Of a stretch of DNA of 64,000 nucleotides, positions 55,801 through 64,000 are shown piece by piece. The notes beneath the pieces were generated by a model. The model searched no databases. It worked only from the letters and a program-made list of their open reading frames with translations, and had not been told where the DNA came from. Source of the stretch: Blastobasis lacticolella (Eukaryota; Arthropoda; Insecta; Lepidoptera; Blastobasidae). The first letter of the stretch is position 1. Each line of letters starts with the position of its first letter. The stretch is taken from positions 2,898,563 to 2,962,562 of the forward strand of contig LR990048.1 of assembly GCA_905147135.1 (NCBI GenBank). Reading direction: 5' to 3'. Made by a program: the position numbers and the translations under genes.

Positions 55801-56033
55801 AAGAAACTTTAACTTAGGCTAAACTTATGTGTGATGTCATTCTTTGTTTTAAGTACACAATAAGCTCTCCTAATGCTTGCCTTTCACTTCTATGGCCAGA
55901 TCAAACGCTAGACAAAGAATTGCTGTAACATATGCTTGAAGATATAATGTGACGGAGGTACCAGTTCCTTACAATAAACTATGATTGTGCTTACCCATAT
56001 TGAATATTGATCACCTGTCTCAGCAAGAGGCAT
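46089..56033 (-). CDS. TMEM104: TMEM104-like multi-pass membrane protein, complete, 5 exons
   Basis: Five exons on the - strand join in phase to 493 codons (492 aa plus tga); vertebrate TMEM104 is about the same length (near 496). The protein starts MPLAETGDQYSIW, then VGLIYVFNLIVGTGALTLP, the glycine-containing first membrane segment of Aa_trans (SLC36/38-like) carriers. Later hallmarks: LYGDLSIYAAAV, FVFFNVQKTKYLQL, GACVYSFMCHHSLPGLI, LALFPVFTLSTSFPIIAITL and AYAGTGIQYLIP near the end of exon 5. A soluble acidic loop follows the second helix. Family membership implies a proton- or amino-acid-linked transporter in a membrane, but the substrate of TMEM104 is not established. It converges on UBE2O. 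A roughly 5 kb intron between exons 3 and 4 is repeat-rich. Confidence 0.96.
46850..47583. other. TMEM104 intron 4
   Basis: Contains a SINE body fragment (46938-47030), a repeat related to 2520-2600 (47085-47340, aaaactacaagtaaatatct) and an inverted family B piece (47390-47480, gtcgccttgtacgacaccca). Confidence 0.6.
46938..47030 (+). repeat. SINE body fragment
   Basis: atatcagttatctagcaccc, ggggctagatggcgctgtg and tgaatttgtccacgatta match 49650-49745 and, inverted, 55235-55325, where a tRNA-like head is attached. Confidence 0.75.
47584..47786 (-). CDS. TMEM104: TMEM104 exon 4
   Basis: Acceptor gttacag, donor gtatgt; one base completes Cys, then 67 codons plus one base. Reads SPVAGNSTLEWDSLPCF, NATSAEVTTTRIQCYRIAL, LTFVAAVGPFVFFNVQKTKY and LQLFTTGMRWL. 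Two Asn-X-Ser/Thr sites (NST, NAT) sit in the extramembrane loop, matching the position of the glycosylatable loop in the family. Confidence 0.95.
49650..49745 (+). repeat. SINE body fragment
   Basis: gtatcagttatctaatacc, gggctagctggcgctgtgtg and aatttgtcc match 46938-47030. Confidence 0.7.
50637..50887. mobile_element. 251-bp MITE, TA-flanked, copy 1
   Basis: Begins gagctcgtctagtctaaaat, ends attttagattagacgagctc, flanked by TA on both sides (50635-50636, 50888-50889). The TIR extends about 35 bp (gacgcgccccacta). Copy 2 (60758-61008) has the same length and the opposite orientation. The TA duplication suggests Tc1/mariner-type mobilisation. Confidence 0.92.
50990..51026. repeat. Perfect 16-bp hairpin
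   Basis: cgaaactgccaagagg and cctcttggcagtttcg are exact inverse arms around a 5-base loop, atgta. Isolated in AT-richer DNA; function unknown. Confidence 0.8.
51095..51495. mobile_element. GC-rich foldback element, about 400 bp
   Basis: gcgagcggcaacacagaaaa and gacgcagacacgtcgc at the left are mirrored by tgcgacgtgtctgcgtctta and tctgtgtggccgctcgctta at the right, with inner pairs such as cgacttaaaacatacat and tgtatgttttaagtcg. Long frames on both strands are composition effects. Confidence 0.8.
52820..53082 (-). CDS. TMEM104: TMEM104 exon 3
   Basis: Acceptor atcaacag, donor gtacgt; phase 0 in, 87 codons, two bases out. Acidic loop HDSDEEPSTSNQDKHEDLEE, then RVELGEMANLFLNKTGRIMF and YITLCVYLYGDLSIYAAAV. 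VE-G-MA--F-NK-G and YLYGDL-IYAAAV are strong family matches. An upstream AG at 53150 would extend the frame but is out of phase with exon 2, so this start is preferred. Confidence 0.92.
53083..54145. other. TMEM104 intron 2
   Basis: 53228-53330 is an inverted family C repeat (ggcagtcgcgtctctgc). 53672-54060 contains two open - strand frames (VKPCLEEPARLLREESNGF, RLLRLDRHHSCQSQEES) of retroelement-like style that I cannot place. Confidence 0.4.
54146..54358 (-). CDS. TMEM104: TMEM104 exon 2
   Basis: Acceptor cttttccag, donor gtgagt; exactly 71 codons, phase 0 both sides. Begins with gtg read as Val (not a start): VGLIYVFNLIVGTGALTLP, AAFARGGWALSTASLVFL, AAMSFTNATYVIETMACAN, AVYKWKRLRSIKRDS. 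Two membrane helices separated by a short turn. Confidence 0.96.
54359..55994. other. TMEM104 intron 1
   Basis: AT-rich. Carries a tRNA-derived SINE (55205-55455, - strand). The + strand frame at 54850-55125 has no recognised domain. Confidence 0.5.
55205..55455 (-). mobile_element. tRNA-derived SINE with (ATT)n tail
   Basis: Read on the - strand: a tRNA-like head (gagtggttcagtggtcaaca, then B box gggttcgattc), a body (gtatatcagttagcaccc, ctagatggcgctgtgtgaat) and an aattattattattatc tail. The body alone recurs at 46938 and 49650. The head is not a functional tRNA: stems are imperfect. Confidence 0.75.
55995..56033 (-). CDS. TMEM104: TMEM104 exon 1 (start codon)
   Basis: ATG at 56033-56031 with a purine at -3, 13 codons reading MPLAETGDQYSIW, then donor gtaagc. 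In vertebrate TMEM104 a similarly short leader with a Gly-(acid/any)-(X)-Tyr-Ser pattern precedes VGLVYMFN, and phase 0 matches exon 2. Too short to be found by frame length; it was found by looking for that pattern. Confidence 0.88.
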
Positions 56034-56470
56034 CCTCAAAAGCCTTCGAACGCCCCAAAAAAGACGCGGCATATTATGAATTCACAACCACAATACATCG
56101 CTGCCTGGAATCAAATCCAGCAATGACTGAAAAATTTCACGTTACCTTTAACTGTAATCTATAATAACCTACTTCATTTACATAGTGCTATTAATCGATA
56201 AAAGATACAAACACATCACACATTTTGAAATAGGTAGAATTTCGGATGTATTTTTATGTATTTGCTCCTAATCAAAACATAATTTAAAGCAACTACAATA
56301 CAATTCCCTCAATACCAACTGTAAATTTAACTTTGTTTTGTTTGTAAATTCAAGTAAATTGCCCCTCCCCCACATCCCCTTGCCACAGTTGTCAATGTGA
56401 CATTTTTGACTTTAATGTTGTCGTTTACGAATATAGATAGAAAAACCGTATTCTTCAGTGCATTTATATT
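56034..56470 (-). promoter_or_regulatory. Probable TMEM104 5' UTR and promoter region
   Basis: Immediately upstream of the start codon; AT-rich to 56400, then a retroelement begins near 56580. No TATA box or initiator can be assigned with confidence. Confidence 0.3.
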
Positions 56471-56586
56471 TTAACTACGGTGACCGAGTCGAGTAGCGAG
56501 CGATAAAAAATAGGCGACTACCAATGTAGAAAGAGCAAGAAAACTGGGAATGCGTGGTAAATGCACTCTGATAACTTTCTGTAAAT

Positions 56587-56895
56587 ATGTCAGTATATGT
56601 CAGTGTAATATGCCTGCTGCTGTACAAGGCACAAGTGCGGCCACATATGGAGTATTGTTCCCATCTTTGGGCCGGCGAAACTGCCGACCTGCTTAATCCT
56701 CTAGACTCCGTACAGAGACGCGCTGTACGAATTGTCGATGATCCCATACTAACACGCAAGTTGGAACCACTGGCAAACCGAAGGGACTTTGGTTTAGTAA
56801 AAGTTTCATGCGCGCTCCGATTGCTAATTCAATCAGTCGAAAATGTCGAGCTCGCTCCTCTCGCTCATTCATTTATTGCTCACCCCAGCTTTTAA
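56587..56895 (+). pseudogene. Non-LTR retrotransposon reverse transcriptase C-terminal fragment
   Basis: Open for about 100 codons: LLYKAQVRPHMEYCSHLWAG, LNPLDSVQRRAVRIVDDPIL, LEPLANRRDFGLVKV. The YK-QVRP-MEYCSHLW and LD--QRRA-R-V blocks are typical of jockey/CR1-type lepidopteran elements. No start or catalytic YADD region. Confidence 0.9.
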
Positions 56896-57030
56896 GAACC
56901 AAAATATCAAGCTCGCTTCGCTCGCTCATTCATAGATTTCAGTTACTTTTCTTGCCTTTCACCAAGCTCGTTGCGGTCGCTCATTCATTAATTTCCCTAG
57001 GTTACATTTGTAATCTAGCCGAATCTGGGA
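56895..57030 (+). repeat. Repeat with tcgcttcgctcgctcattca motif
   Basis: aaaatatcaagctcgcttcg and ctcgttgcggtcgctcattc recur almost identically at 61874-61985, with related units at 57470-57545, 57610-57790 and 62080-62310. A dispersed family with irregular tandem units of about 100 bp. Confidence 0.75.
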
Positions 57031-57032
57031 TA

Positions 57033-57425
57033 ATGGCCGTATGGTGTCCGGCAGCGAATGAATGAATGAATAACGCTTTATTGCACAATCAAAAGTAAAC
57101 AATGGGTAACTTAAATTAACAGCAGGAGAAGCAACAGGCGGCCTTATCGCTTAAAGCGATTTCTTCCAGGCAACCTTTAGGCAGAGTAGAATAGCACCAA
57201 CCCCTTACACTCATGGGTGTTGTACAAGGCGACTAATGTTTTCGAGGCAAAAAATCAAGAGTCTCCGTAGTTTGGAAAATAGGCAGCAGCATTTTCCATT
57301 ATCATATTTAAACACTGCGACCTCCAACCCGCCTGCCAAACGTGGAGATTATGGCAATAACCTCCCCTTTCGTGGGAGAGGCCCTTAGTCCTGCAGTGGA
57401 CTGTTATAGGCTGCGATGATGACTT
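57033..57425 (+). repeat. Family B repeat interrupted by a non-LTR tail
   Basis: Left part 57033-57055 (gtatggtgtccggcag), right part about 57178-57425 (gcagagtagaatagcacc to ggctgcgatgatga). The uninterrupted order is visible at 6052 and 10178. Confidence 0.85.
57056..57181 (-). mobile_element. Non-LTR 3' tail inserted in family B repeat
   Basis: On the - strand: aggttgcctggaagaaatcg, ctttaagcgataaggccgcc and tgcaataaagcgttattcat with a (cattcatt) tail. Flanked by ggcag on each side, consistent with a short target-site duplication of the family B sequence. Confidence 0.85.
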
Positions 57426-57469
57426 TTGTAAAGATCACGAATTGCTGTTAAAACCCAAAATATCTAAAA

Positions 57470-57790
57470 TTTCGAGGTCGCTTCGCTCGCTCATTCATGG
57501 GTTTCAAATACTTTTCTTGTCATTCACCTAGCTCGTTGCGGTTATTTATTGTTATTTTTATATAATTCATTGATTTAATTAAATTACTTTTGTGAGGATC
57601 ACCCGTTGCAGTTAAGACCAGAAATGTCTAAAAAAGCGATCTCGCTCCCCTCGCTCTTTAATTTAATGATCACCGCAGCTTTTTTGACCCAAAATGTCAG
57701 AAAAAAATTTGCTCACACATTCCTTGTTCTACCCCAGGTTGTAAAACCTTAAATTTCCGAGCTCGCTCCTCTCGCTCATTGATTTATTGT
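57470..57790 (+). repeat. Further units of the ctcgctcattca repeat
   Basis: Three degenerate units (ggtcgcttcgctcgctcatt, cgatctcgctcccctcgctc, gagctcgctcctctcgctca), each preceded by aaaat-tc-aaa text. Same order as in 61990-62310. Confidence 0.7.
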
Positions 57791-58904
57791 TCACCCCACC
57801 CAATAGGGCAATTTTTTTTATTCAACACGTTTCTCATTTAGTAGAGAATACCTATAATTTTGACTTTTGCCCTTCTCAACCAAATCCTAAATCCGCGCCT
57901 AATCACGGTAGGTGTTCCTACCGAAACGTCGGGAAAACAAAGCGAAAAGGTACGACGCGCGTAATAATAATATGTGTAAATAAAGCGAGGTTAGTTACAA
58001 ACAAATATTTTGCGTTATATTTTTTTCGGCTGTGTTTTAAAAAAGCTTAGCTTTTTCGTTACAACGTAACTTATTGAAATCGTGCAACTTTGGCAATAGC
58101 ATTTTTCGTTTCCACTGTATATATTACATCCATCCATACTAATATTATAAAGAAGAAAGATGTGATTGTTTGTCGGTTTGTTTGTGCGTTTGTAATGGAT
58201 AAACTCAAAAACTAATTAAACGATTTTAAAAATGCTGTCACTTATAGAAAGGTACATTATCAGCGAGTAACATGGGTACCTATAGTAATATTTTATCTCT
58301 AAAAAAATTAGAAAAGATCTCTAGAAAAATTGTGATAACTGGTATCAAAATGTTGCACGTTCGCGCATAATTTCAGAACGACTGCAGCTATCTATGTTAT
58401 TCTTTTTGTTAGCTTTGTGATTTTCACGACAAGGTATTGCATGAAAATATAGGGTAGGTTTAGGTACGCCAAGCGAAGGAAGTCGCACCGGGCCTAATAT
58501 AACATACAAAGACCTCCGATTGTCAAGTCGTCAACCCTAAGACTGCTACATGAACTTGTCAGCAATACGCTGACGACTGGGTCGTCTATCTACGCGGATT
58601 ATGATTACAGCCAGTTTAAGAGAAGACTATACCATAGTTTTCTTTGAAAATGTTGTACGCAATTATAAGTCTAAAAATATACTTGTGTTCCTTTTTGATT
58701 TGGGACTCGTATTAATTATTATTTTTATATGCTACCTGACATAATTTGTCCGTCTCAAACAAACTATTACACCAGATACTGGTACCTACTTAATTTAACT
58801 TTGTTTCTATTGATATTGACAAATAAATATTATAAAATTCTACTTGATAATATTATGGTCTTCTACAGATCTATATCTCTATATCTTTATTTCTTCATCA
58901 TCAT
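57791..58904. other. Non-genic DNA
   Basis: AT-rich; no gene recognised. 58125-58250 (catccatactaatattataa, then aactcaaaaactaattaaac) resembles the widely dispersed lepidopteran non-autonomous elements, unassigned. Confidence 0.4.
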
Positions 58905-59150
58905 CATATCAGCGAGAAGACTCACACTACTGGGGATAGGCTCTCCCCAGAGATCTCCACAAGGGCCGGTACTGTGCCTTCCGCATACAGCTGGTACCTG
59001 CAATCTTTACGGTCGTCGGACCACCTTGCGCCTACCTACCCACTATGTGTCTTCCGGTACGTGGTTGCCACTCCAGAACTTTACTGCCCCATTGGCCATC
59101 TGTTCTTGAGCTATGTGCCCTGCCCACTGCCACTTTAGCCTGGCATATAA
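58905..59150 (-). pseudogene. RTE-like non-LTR retrotransposon fragment
   Basis: On the - strand KWQWAGHIAQEQMANGAVKF followed by WSGNHVPED, a stop and WVGRRKVVRRP: the WAGHIAR...W--RRS-GRPP pattern of lepidopteran RTE C-termini, broken by stops. Confidence 0.75.
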
Positions 59151-60104
59151 CTTACTTAATGTTTTTTTAAATAATTTTTGCAACGTTTTTCGCAGTGATT
59201 AATTTGTTTTTAAATATTTAATTTTCTATTTCATTTATATATTTTGGTTTTTCTACCTACGTATTGGGTGCATTACGCAACTTCCCCTGTCGATTCTTTT
59301 TAAAATTCAAATATCCACCATAACCAGAACTCACTTACCAGTTACCAGCTACTTATCTAGAGGATCAGAACAGGTGTTTCTAAGCCTCTCTCCACCGTTG
59401 AAATTGCAATTCCTTCAGTATTCAATTCATTTTTTAACTAGGTAAGTTCAATCTGCTATTAATAATTTCTGTCAACCTGCTTACCCCGAGTTCTACAATC
59501 AAAGAAAGTAGGCCCTTTATATTCCTAAGAAAAAAAACTAATCCAAAAATAAAGTAGGTACCTAACCTTAAATATCCCGGGGGACACGTCTTAATTTTTA
59601 AAATTTTTTTGTATCATTTACTATGACTTTCAAACTCGTCACAATTTATGTAGGTACCTTCTACCACGCCTGTGAAAGATATAGGTAGGTAGCTAATACG
59701 AATTAAATACGAACGGTTTAAAAATAATTTCAACTGTTGAACCGTTCGATGTTCGAATGGTTCAAGAACACCTAAAGCGCCTGAGCGAAAAACCGTCCCC
59801 GACGCGAGCACGCGCGGTACGAGGCGAGGCGCACTTTTAGCGACCAGGGCTTCCATACGACACATTCAGTTTGCCAATTGAATTGGTTACAATCTGATTC
59901 TCCGCCTTTGGTGCGTCCACATGAGACAATTTAATTGCCAATCTAGTCAGATTACACATGAAATTGTTTTCTTCCAGAACCTAGGGCCCTCGCGTTACGC
60001 GTGGTGTCGCAACCGGGACAAGATGCCCGCCAAAATGATAATGATGATGAGGGATGTTTGAATGGCAGTCGGACTTTAGAAACGATAAAATATATATTTA
60101 ACAG
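59151..60104. other. Non-genic DNA
   Basis: AT-rich; 59740-59850 is more GC-rich (cgtccccgacgcgagcacgc). The - strand 83-codon frame there (59614-59865) is unrecognised. Confidence 0.4.
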
Positions 60105-60280
60105 TTTGTGTTGTGACTTCATGACGGAACTCCATTATTATGAATTAAATCACTTTTTGTACACTAGTTCCACTTTATTATACAAATTTTATTAAATTGC
60201 AAACGGTTTTGAATTACTTATCATTAGGCCCTGATGATGAGTAGTGTACAAAAAGCTATTTAATTCATGATAAAATATAT
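60105..60280. repeat. Dispersed AT-rich repeat, relative of 9450-9645
   Basis: cttcatgacggaactccatt and attatgaattaaatcacttt match the first locus; tgtacaaaaagctatttaat closes it in inverse order. Confidence 0.55.
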
Positions 60281-60539
60281 CCCCCGCCGTGCTCGAGCGC
60301 AGTAACTTAACCCAGACGAGAGATGTCGCTGCCGGTATTTAACATCGCGCTATAGACAACTGCCGTTATAGTAAACATAGTCCGAACGATAATTATTTTC
60401 AGTGAAGAATAATGTATGCAGTAACCATACTAATCATATTTTTGAAATCGTATTGCTTTAACGGTCAGTATTTTTGCTATGAATATTGACCGGTGATGCG
60501 ATAAAAACAGAGTATATGGTATGGATGGCGTTATTTTTT

Positions 60540-61486
60540 TTTATCTACACTCATAGCGTAATATTCCAATTATATATTCGAAAACAGTCGTTTAAGGATA
60601 CACTTTTTTCACGCCAGTCTATAAAATTAAAAAAAAAATACTTTTCGATTCAGCATTTCCCATACTAATTTCATTACAGCTGTATCGTAAAATAACTTTA
60701 TCTACACTCATAACGTAATGTTCCAATTACATATTCGAAAACAGTCGTTTAAGGGTAGAGCTCGTCTAATTTAAAATGATGCGCCCCACTATCGCATTAA
60801 CGCACACAAGCAAGTTTAAAATATGGACGCAATACATATACAAATGCCGTTGTAATTGGTCATTCAGTTGCCGGTAAGATTCAAACGTCGGAGCACGCGC
60901 CGTTCATTGGCTTCCACACAGATGAAGTGTCGTTATTAATATTTACACTCACACATCGAAATCAACTAACTAAGCAGTGGGGCGCGTCATCTTAGACTAG
61001 ACGAGCTCTACACTTTTTTCACGCCAAACTATAAAATTTTAAAAAATTGCTTTTCGATACAGCATTTCCCATACTATTTTTATGACAGCTGTATCGTAAA
61101 ATAACTTTTTAATCATTATGCAACACTTATATTTTTTAAATTCTCGTCGGGCGCCCGGACACGGTCAAATGTATTCTGAATACATCTTTTCATCATTTGT
61201 CTTTAACAAATTCAAATACAAAATTTAAATTTTCCTGTTTATATTCTGTGTAATTATTTTCCCGCTAAACAAAATATTTTTTGTAATTGTTGTAATTTGT
61301 GTTTGTGAATGTTTTTTCTTATTTAAAGCAAATAAATAGATAAATGTGAAAGTAGTAAAGTGAATTTCTCGCCGCTTGATATCCTCGACGCGTAGATACA
61401 ACAGAACTGACTCGCAGCTTACTTCCAGCAAAGTTGAGAAAATTATAGGTACGATATTTTAACATAAAAATAAGAGTGTAGATAAA
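60540..61486. mobile_element. TIR element family T1, copy B, with head duplication and nested MITE
   Basis: The left TIR tttatctacactcat occurs at 60540 and again near 60699 before the body. The right TIR gagtgtagataaa ends at 61486. Body shared with 25323-25772 (gtaattattttcccgc, aaatagataaatgtgaaagt). The second head is split by the 251-bp MITE; the first head shows the empty site. Confidence 0.8.
60758..61008. mobile_element. 251-bp MITE, TA-flanked, copy 2
   Basis: gagctcgtctaatttaaaat to cttagactagacgagctc, flanked by TA at 60756-60757 and 61009-61010. Empty site: aaggatacactttttt near 60594 versus aagggTA...TAcactttttt here. Inverted relative to 50637-50887. Confidence 0.95.
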
Positions 61487-61869
61487 GTAGTGTATGCAAC
61501 TGCATATAATTAGGTATTAAAACACTCGTGTCAAACTATTATCATACTCGGCTAATGTTTTAATACCCCCTTGTATATGACGGTTGCATAAACTACTAAG
61601 TATTTAAATCTTTTTATTCTCGAAATATTTCCATACCAGTCTCCATTATTTCCATTTTGTCGGAATCGATTTTAACGTGATCCGTTGATGCTGGCAGATT
61701 TTACCAATATTTTAAAAGCTAAATTTTTATTAGATAATTTGCTATAATTTGATAAATGCTTTATTTATACTAGTGTTTTCTTTGTCGTACATTTGAAAGC
61801 TATTGCTGAACGTAGATACTACTTTCTGAAGCAGCCAAATATTTTGTCATAAATAATGGCCGCAGCGGA

Positions 61870-62320
61870 GCGTCGGCCTCAAAATATCAAGATCGCTTCG
61901 CTCGCTCATTCATAGGTTTCAGTTACTTTTCTTGCCTTTCACCAAGCTCGTTGCGGTCGCTCATTCATTAATTTCCCTAAGTTACTTTTGTAAAGATCAC
62001 CCATTGCTGTTGAAACCCAAAATATCTAAAATTTCGAACCAAAATGTAAAAAATTTAGAGGTCCCTCAAGCCATTGCAGTTAAGACCAAAAATGTCTAAA
62101 ATTGCGATTTCGCTCCGCTCGCTCATCAATTTCATTATTACCGCAGTTTGTAAGACCCAAGATGTCAATAATTTCGAGTTCGCTTCACTCACACATTCCT
62201 TGTTCTCCCCCAGGTTTTAAAACCTAAAATTTCCGAGCTCACTCCGCTTCCTAATTTATTTATTTCACACCCCACCCAATACGGCAATTTTTTTCACTCA
62301 AGGCGCTCGCTCATTGAGTA
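61870..62320 (+). repeat. Second cluster of the ctcgctcattca repeat
   Basis: Reads aaaatatcaagatcgcttcg through ctcgttgcggtcgctcattc as at 56905, then further units at 62100 and 62170. A run of about 14 C lies at 62365-62379 just beyond. Confidence 0.7.
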
Positions 62321-62379
62321 GAGAATACCTATAAATAAAAGATACCTATAAATTTTACTTTTGCCCCCCCCCCCCCCCT

Positions 62380-63049
62380 CAATCAAATTTTGGATCAAAT
62401 CAAATTTTGAATCCAAAGAGCCCATACTGGATAGAGTTGCATTGTTTTATTACAGAGTTCCTGGACCCCCTTCAGCTCATGGCCTTAATATTGTGTTGTC
62501 ATCCAGTTCTGAGCTATGTTCAAAGTTTCAAGTGTTTAGCTTAACGGGAAGTTAGTATAGAATCGATTGAAAAATTTCTACCGAACACACATCCAAACAA
62601 ACAAACAGACAAGAAAGCAACCTAATAAAAACATGGTAATAAAATTGCGCATTTTTGAAATAAAATTAATTAGCAAATCAACAGCTTCAAAATTGTATAT
62701 CATGTGAATCATAATTTTTTTTATTTATACCACTAAGATGGCAAACAAGCTGCTCTATTATTAGTACTACTGTAGATATTACTTACATAATTTATTACGA
62801 CATAAATTTTAAGGCTTAACAATATTACAATACTGTACTTGCTGTCCAATTTAGTTATTTTTGCCGAACACCAGTAGCAGCTCAATTCATTTTGTTTGAT
62901 GACAAAACACATTTTGCAGCTGAGCACAACCTCTTTAAGCACCTGACCGATTAAATGATATCCTTACTATATAATATAATAGATTCCCCGCCTTCCCGGA
63001 AAAACTATCAAATAAAATGCGAAATGTAGGGGTCAACATTGTTTCCTCT
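62380..63049. other. Non-genic DNA
   Basis: AT-rich. 62725-62760 (ccactaagatggcaaacaag) is a small family A-like scrap. No gene recognised. Confidence 0.4.
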
Positions 63050-63340
63050 TGTATATTCCCGTCATGTGGCAGATAACTTCCCGTTCTTCATACGGTCAGA
63101 GTGACTCGAATCTTTTGGACAAGGCCATTGGCGTATCTAGGGTTATTTTCCAGGGGGGCCTGGCCCCTGAGGTGGCCGATGACGCCGAGTCAATTGCCAA
63201 TGTACAGCCAGTGAGCACTCCACCCTGGGATGGGCACCAGACCATTCTGGGGTGGGCACGGCCCACCCGGCCCTCCCTATTTCTACGCCTATGGACAAGG
63301 CAGACTCAGCACGGGATACGGAGTCACATCTAATAACTTA
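63050..63340 (+). repeat. Dispersed lepidopteran-type repeat fragment
   Basis: aaggccattggcgtatctag, ggggggcctggcccctgagg and cctatttctacgcctatgg are of the kind seen at the ends of abundant moth retroelements. The 94-codon frame is unrecognised and is probably not a gene. Confidence 0.4.
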
Positions 63341-63559
63341 ACCCATTACGTTTGTACAATACGGTGTTTCAATTATTATCCAAGCTACGCACGCTGTACC
63401 TGTACTAGACAAAAAGGTAAAAGAGCAGCCTATTAGCATTATGACAGTAAGTAGAGCAATATTCATGAATGGCCCTTGAAAACGACACCACTTCGGGGCT
63501 CAACCTCGATGGTCACAAATGTTTAAACGAGGTACTTAGGTACCTATGTACAGCAAATC

Positions 63560-64000
63560 CTACAACCCTACAATGGATAAAAGGACAGCGGATCGAGGGG
63601 TCGCGATGCAGCTGACGAGCTTGCCAGACACGGGTATACTACAAAGCCTATTGGCTCTTGCAGACACCTGATGGATAATAAAAATCAAGGCAAAACATAA
63701 CCAACTCTAGTCATTGCTGGAGGATTGCAGACAAGCCAGAGAGGCTCTACCGAGCATTAACCCCTCCCAATCCGAAAGGCTCATAAGCTCACTAAAACAA
63801 CTTCGAATGGTAACCGGAGCAATGAACGGATATGGTCGTTTTATAATTTTTTCGCCATAGCTCTCACTAGGCCCAGGCATGCTTCCTCCAGAGGAAGAGG
63901 AGGCCGCTACCCATATCCTTCAAACCTGTGACGGAGTGGCACATACAAGCTTAGACATTTCGGACAACCACTAACCCTTCCGGAGATGTTTGTAAGGCTG
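63560..64000 (+). pseudogene. Non-LTR retrotransposon RNase H and C-terminal region, cut by window end
   Basis: DAADELARHG near 63615 (the ADELA box closing RNase H), then SERLISSLKQLRMVTGAM near 63775 and LPPEEEEAATHILQTCDG near 63890, where C--E-E---HIL--C is the usual zinc-knuckle-like end of R1/jockey-type ORF2. Frames shift between pieces and stops intervene, so it is dead or badly broken. Continues past 64000. Confidence 0.75.

Overview
This is a eukaryotic, almost certainly insect and most likely lepidopteran, genomic window. It holds split genes with GT-AG introns, GC-rich exons in AT-rich introns, and dense short foldback elements, tRNA-derived SINE-like pieces and 3' tails of non-LTR retrotransposons. 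The order-level assignment is an inference from repeat style and gene similarity. There is no bacterial operon structure, no rRNA and no convincing intact tRNA.

Two protein genes converge tail to tail. On the + strand, 773-40646 is the 3' two thirds of a UBE2O gene (E2/E3 hybrid ubiquitin-conjugating enzyme). I traced 17 core exons by splice sites, reading phase and family resemblance; the 5' end lies left of the window. They join without a phase break into about 912 codons, ending with the UBC domain, its catalytic cysteine, and a stop at 40644-40646. Three further exons (15693-15719, 16763-16771, 31241-31330) are phase-compatible candidate cassettes. On the - strand, 56033-46089 is a complete five-exon TMEM104-like gene (predicted 492 aa, Aa_trans-type multi-pass membrane protein). 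The genes are 5.4 kb apart at their stop codons.

The rest is intron, spacer and mobile DNA. There is a roughly 3 kb inverted-repeat structure (2490-5470). A roughly 5 kb segment bounded by inverted sequence (18645-23670) contains a decayed DIRS-like pol fragment and a regularly spaced hairpin array. There is a piece of a Ty3/gypsy-type LTR element, a mariner-like transposase remnant, several non-LTR remnants, and at least ten TIR/foldback elements. One 251-bp TA-flanked MITE is present twice, in one case nested in another element whose empty site can be read nearby.

The most unusual feature is that four UBE2O exons (ending 6491, 24507, 27074 and 37445) each sit at the upstream edge of a tandem array whose unit includes the 3' end of the exon and/or its 5' splice site: 110 bp x6, about 180-220 bp x4 (decayed), about 130-190 bp x5, and 85 bp x11. 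The gene therefore carries ladders of duplicate splice donors. Independently, about seven splice acceptors lie within 80 bp of the end of a dispersed repeat or microsatellite. Either UBE2O here is prone to donor-anchored tandem duplication, or parts of the arrays are assembly artefacts; both can be tested.
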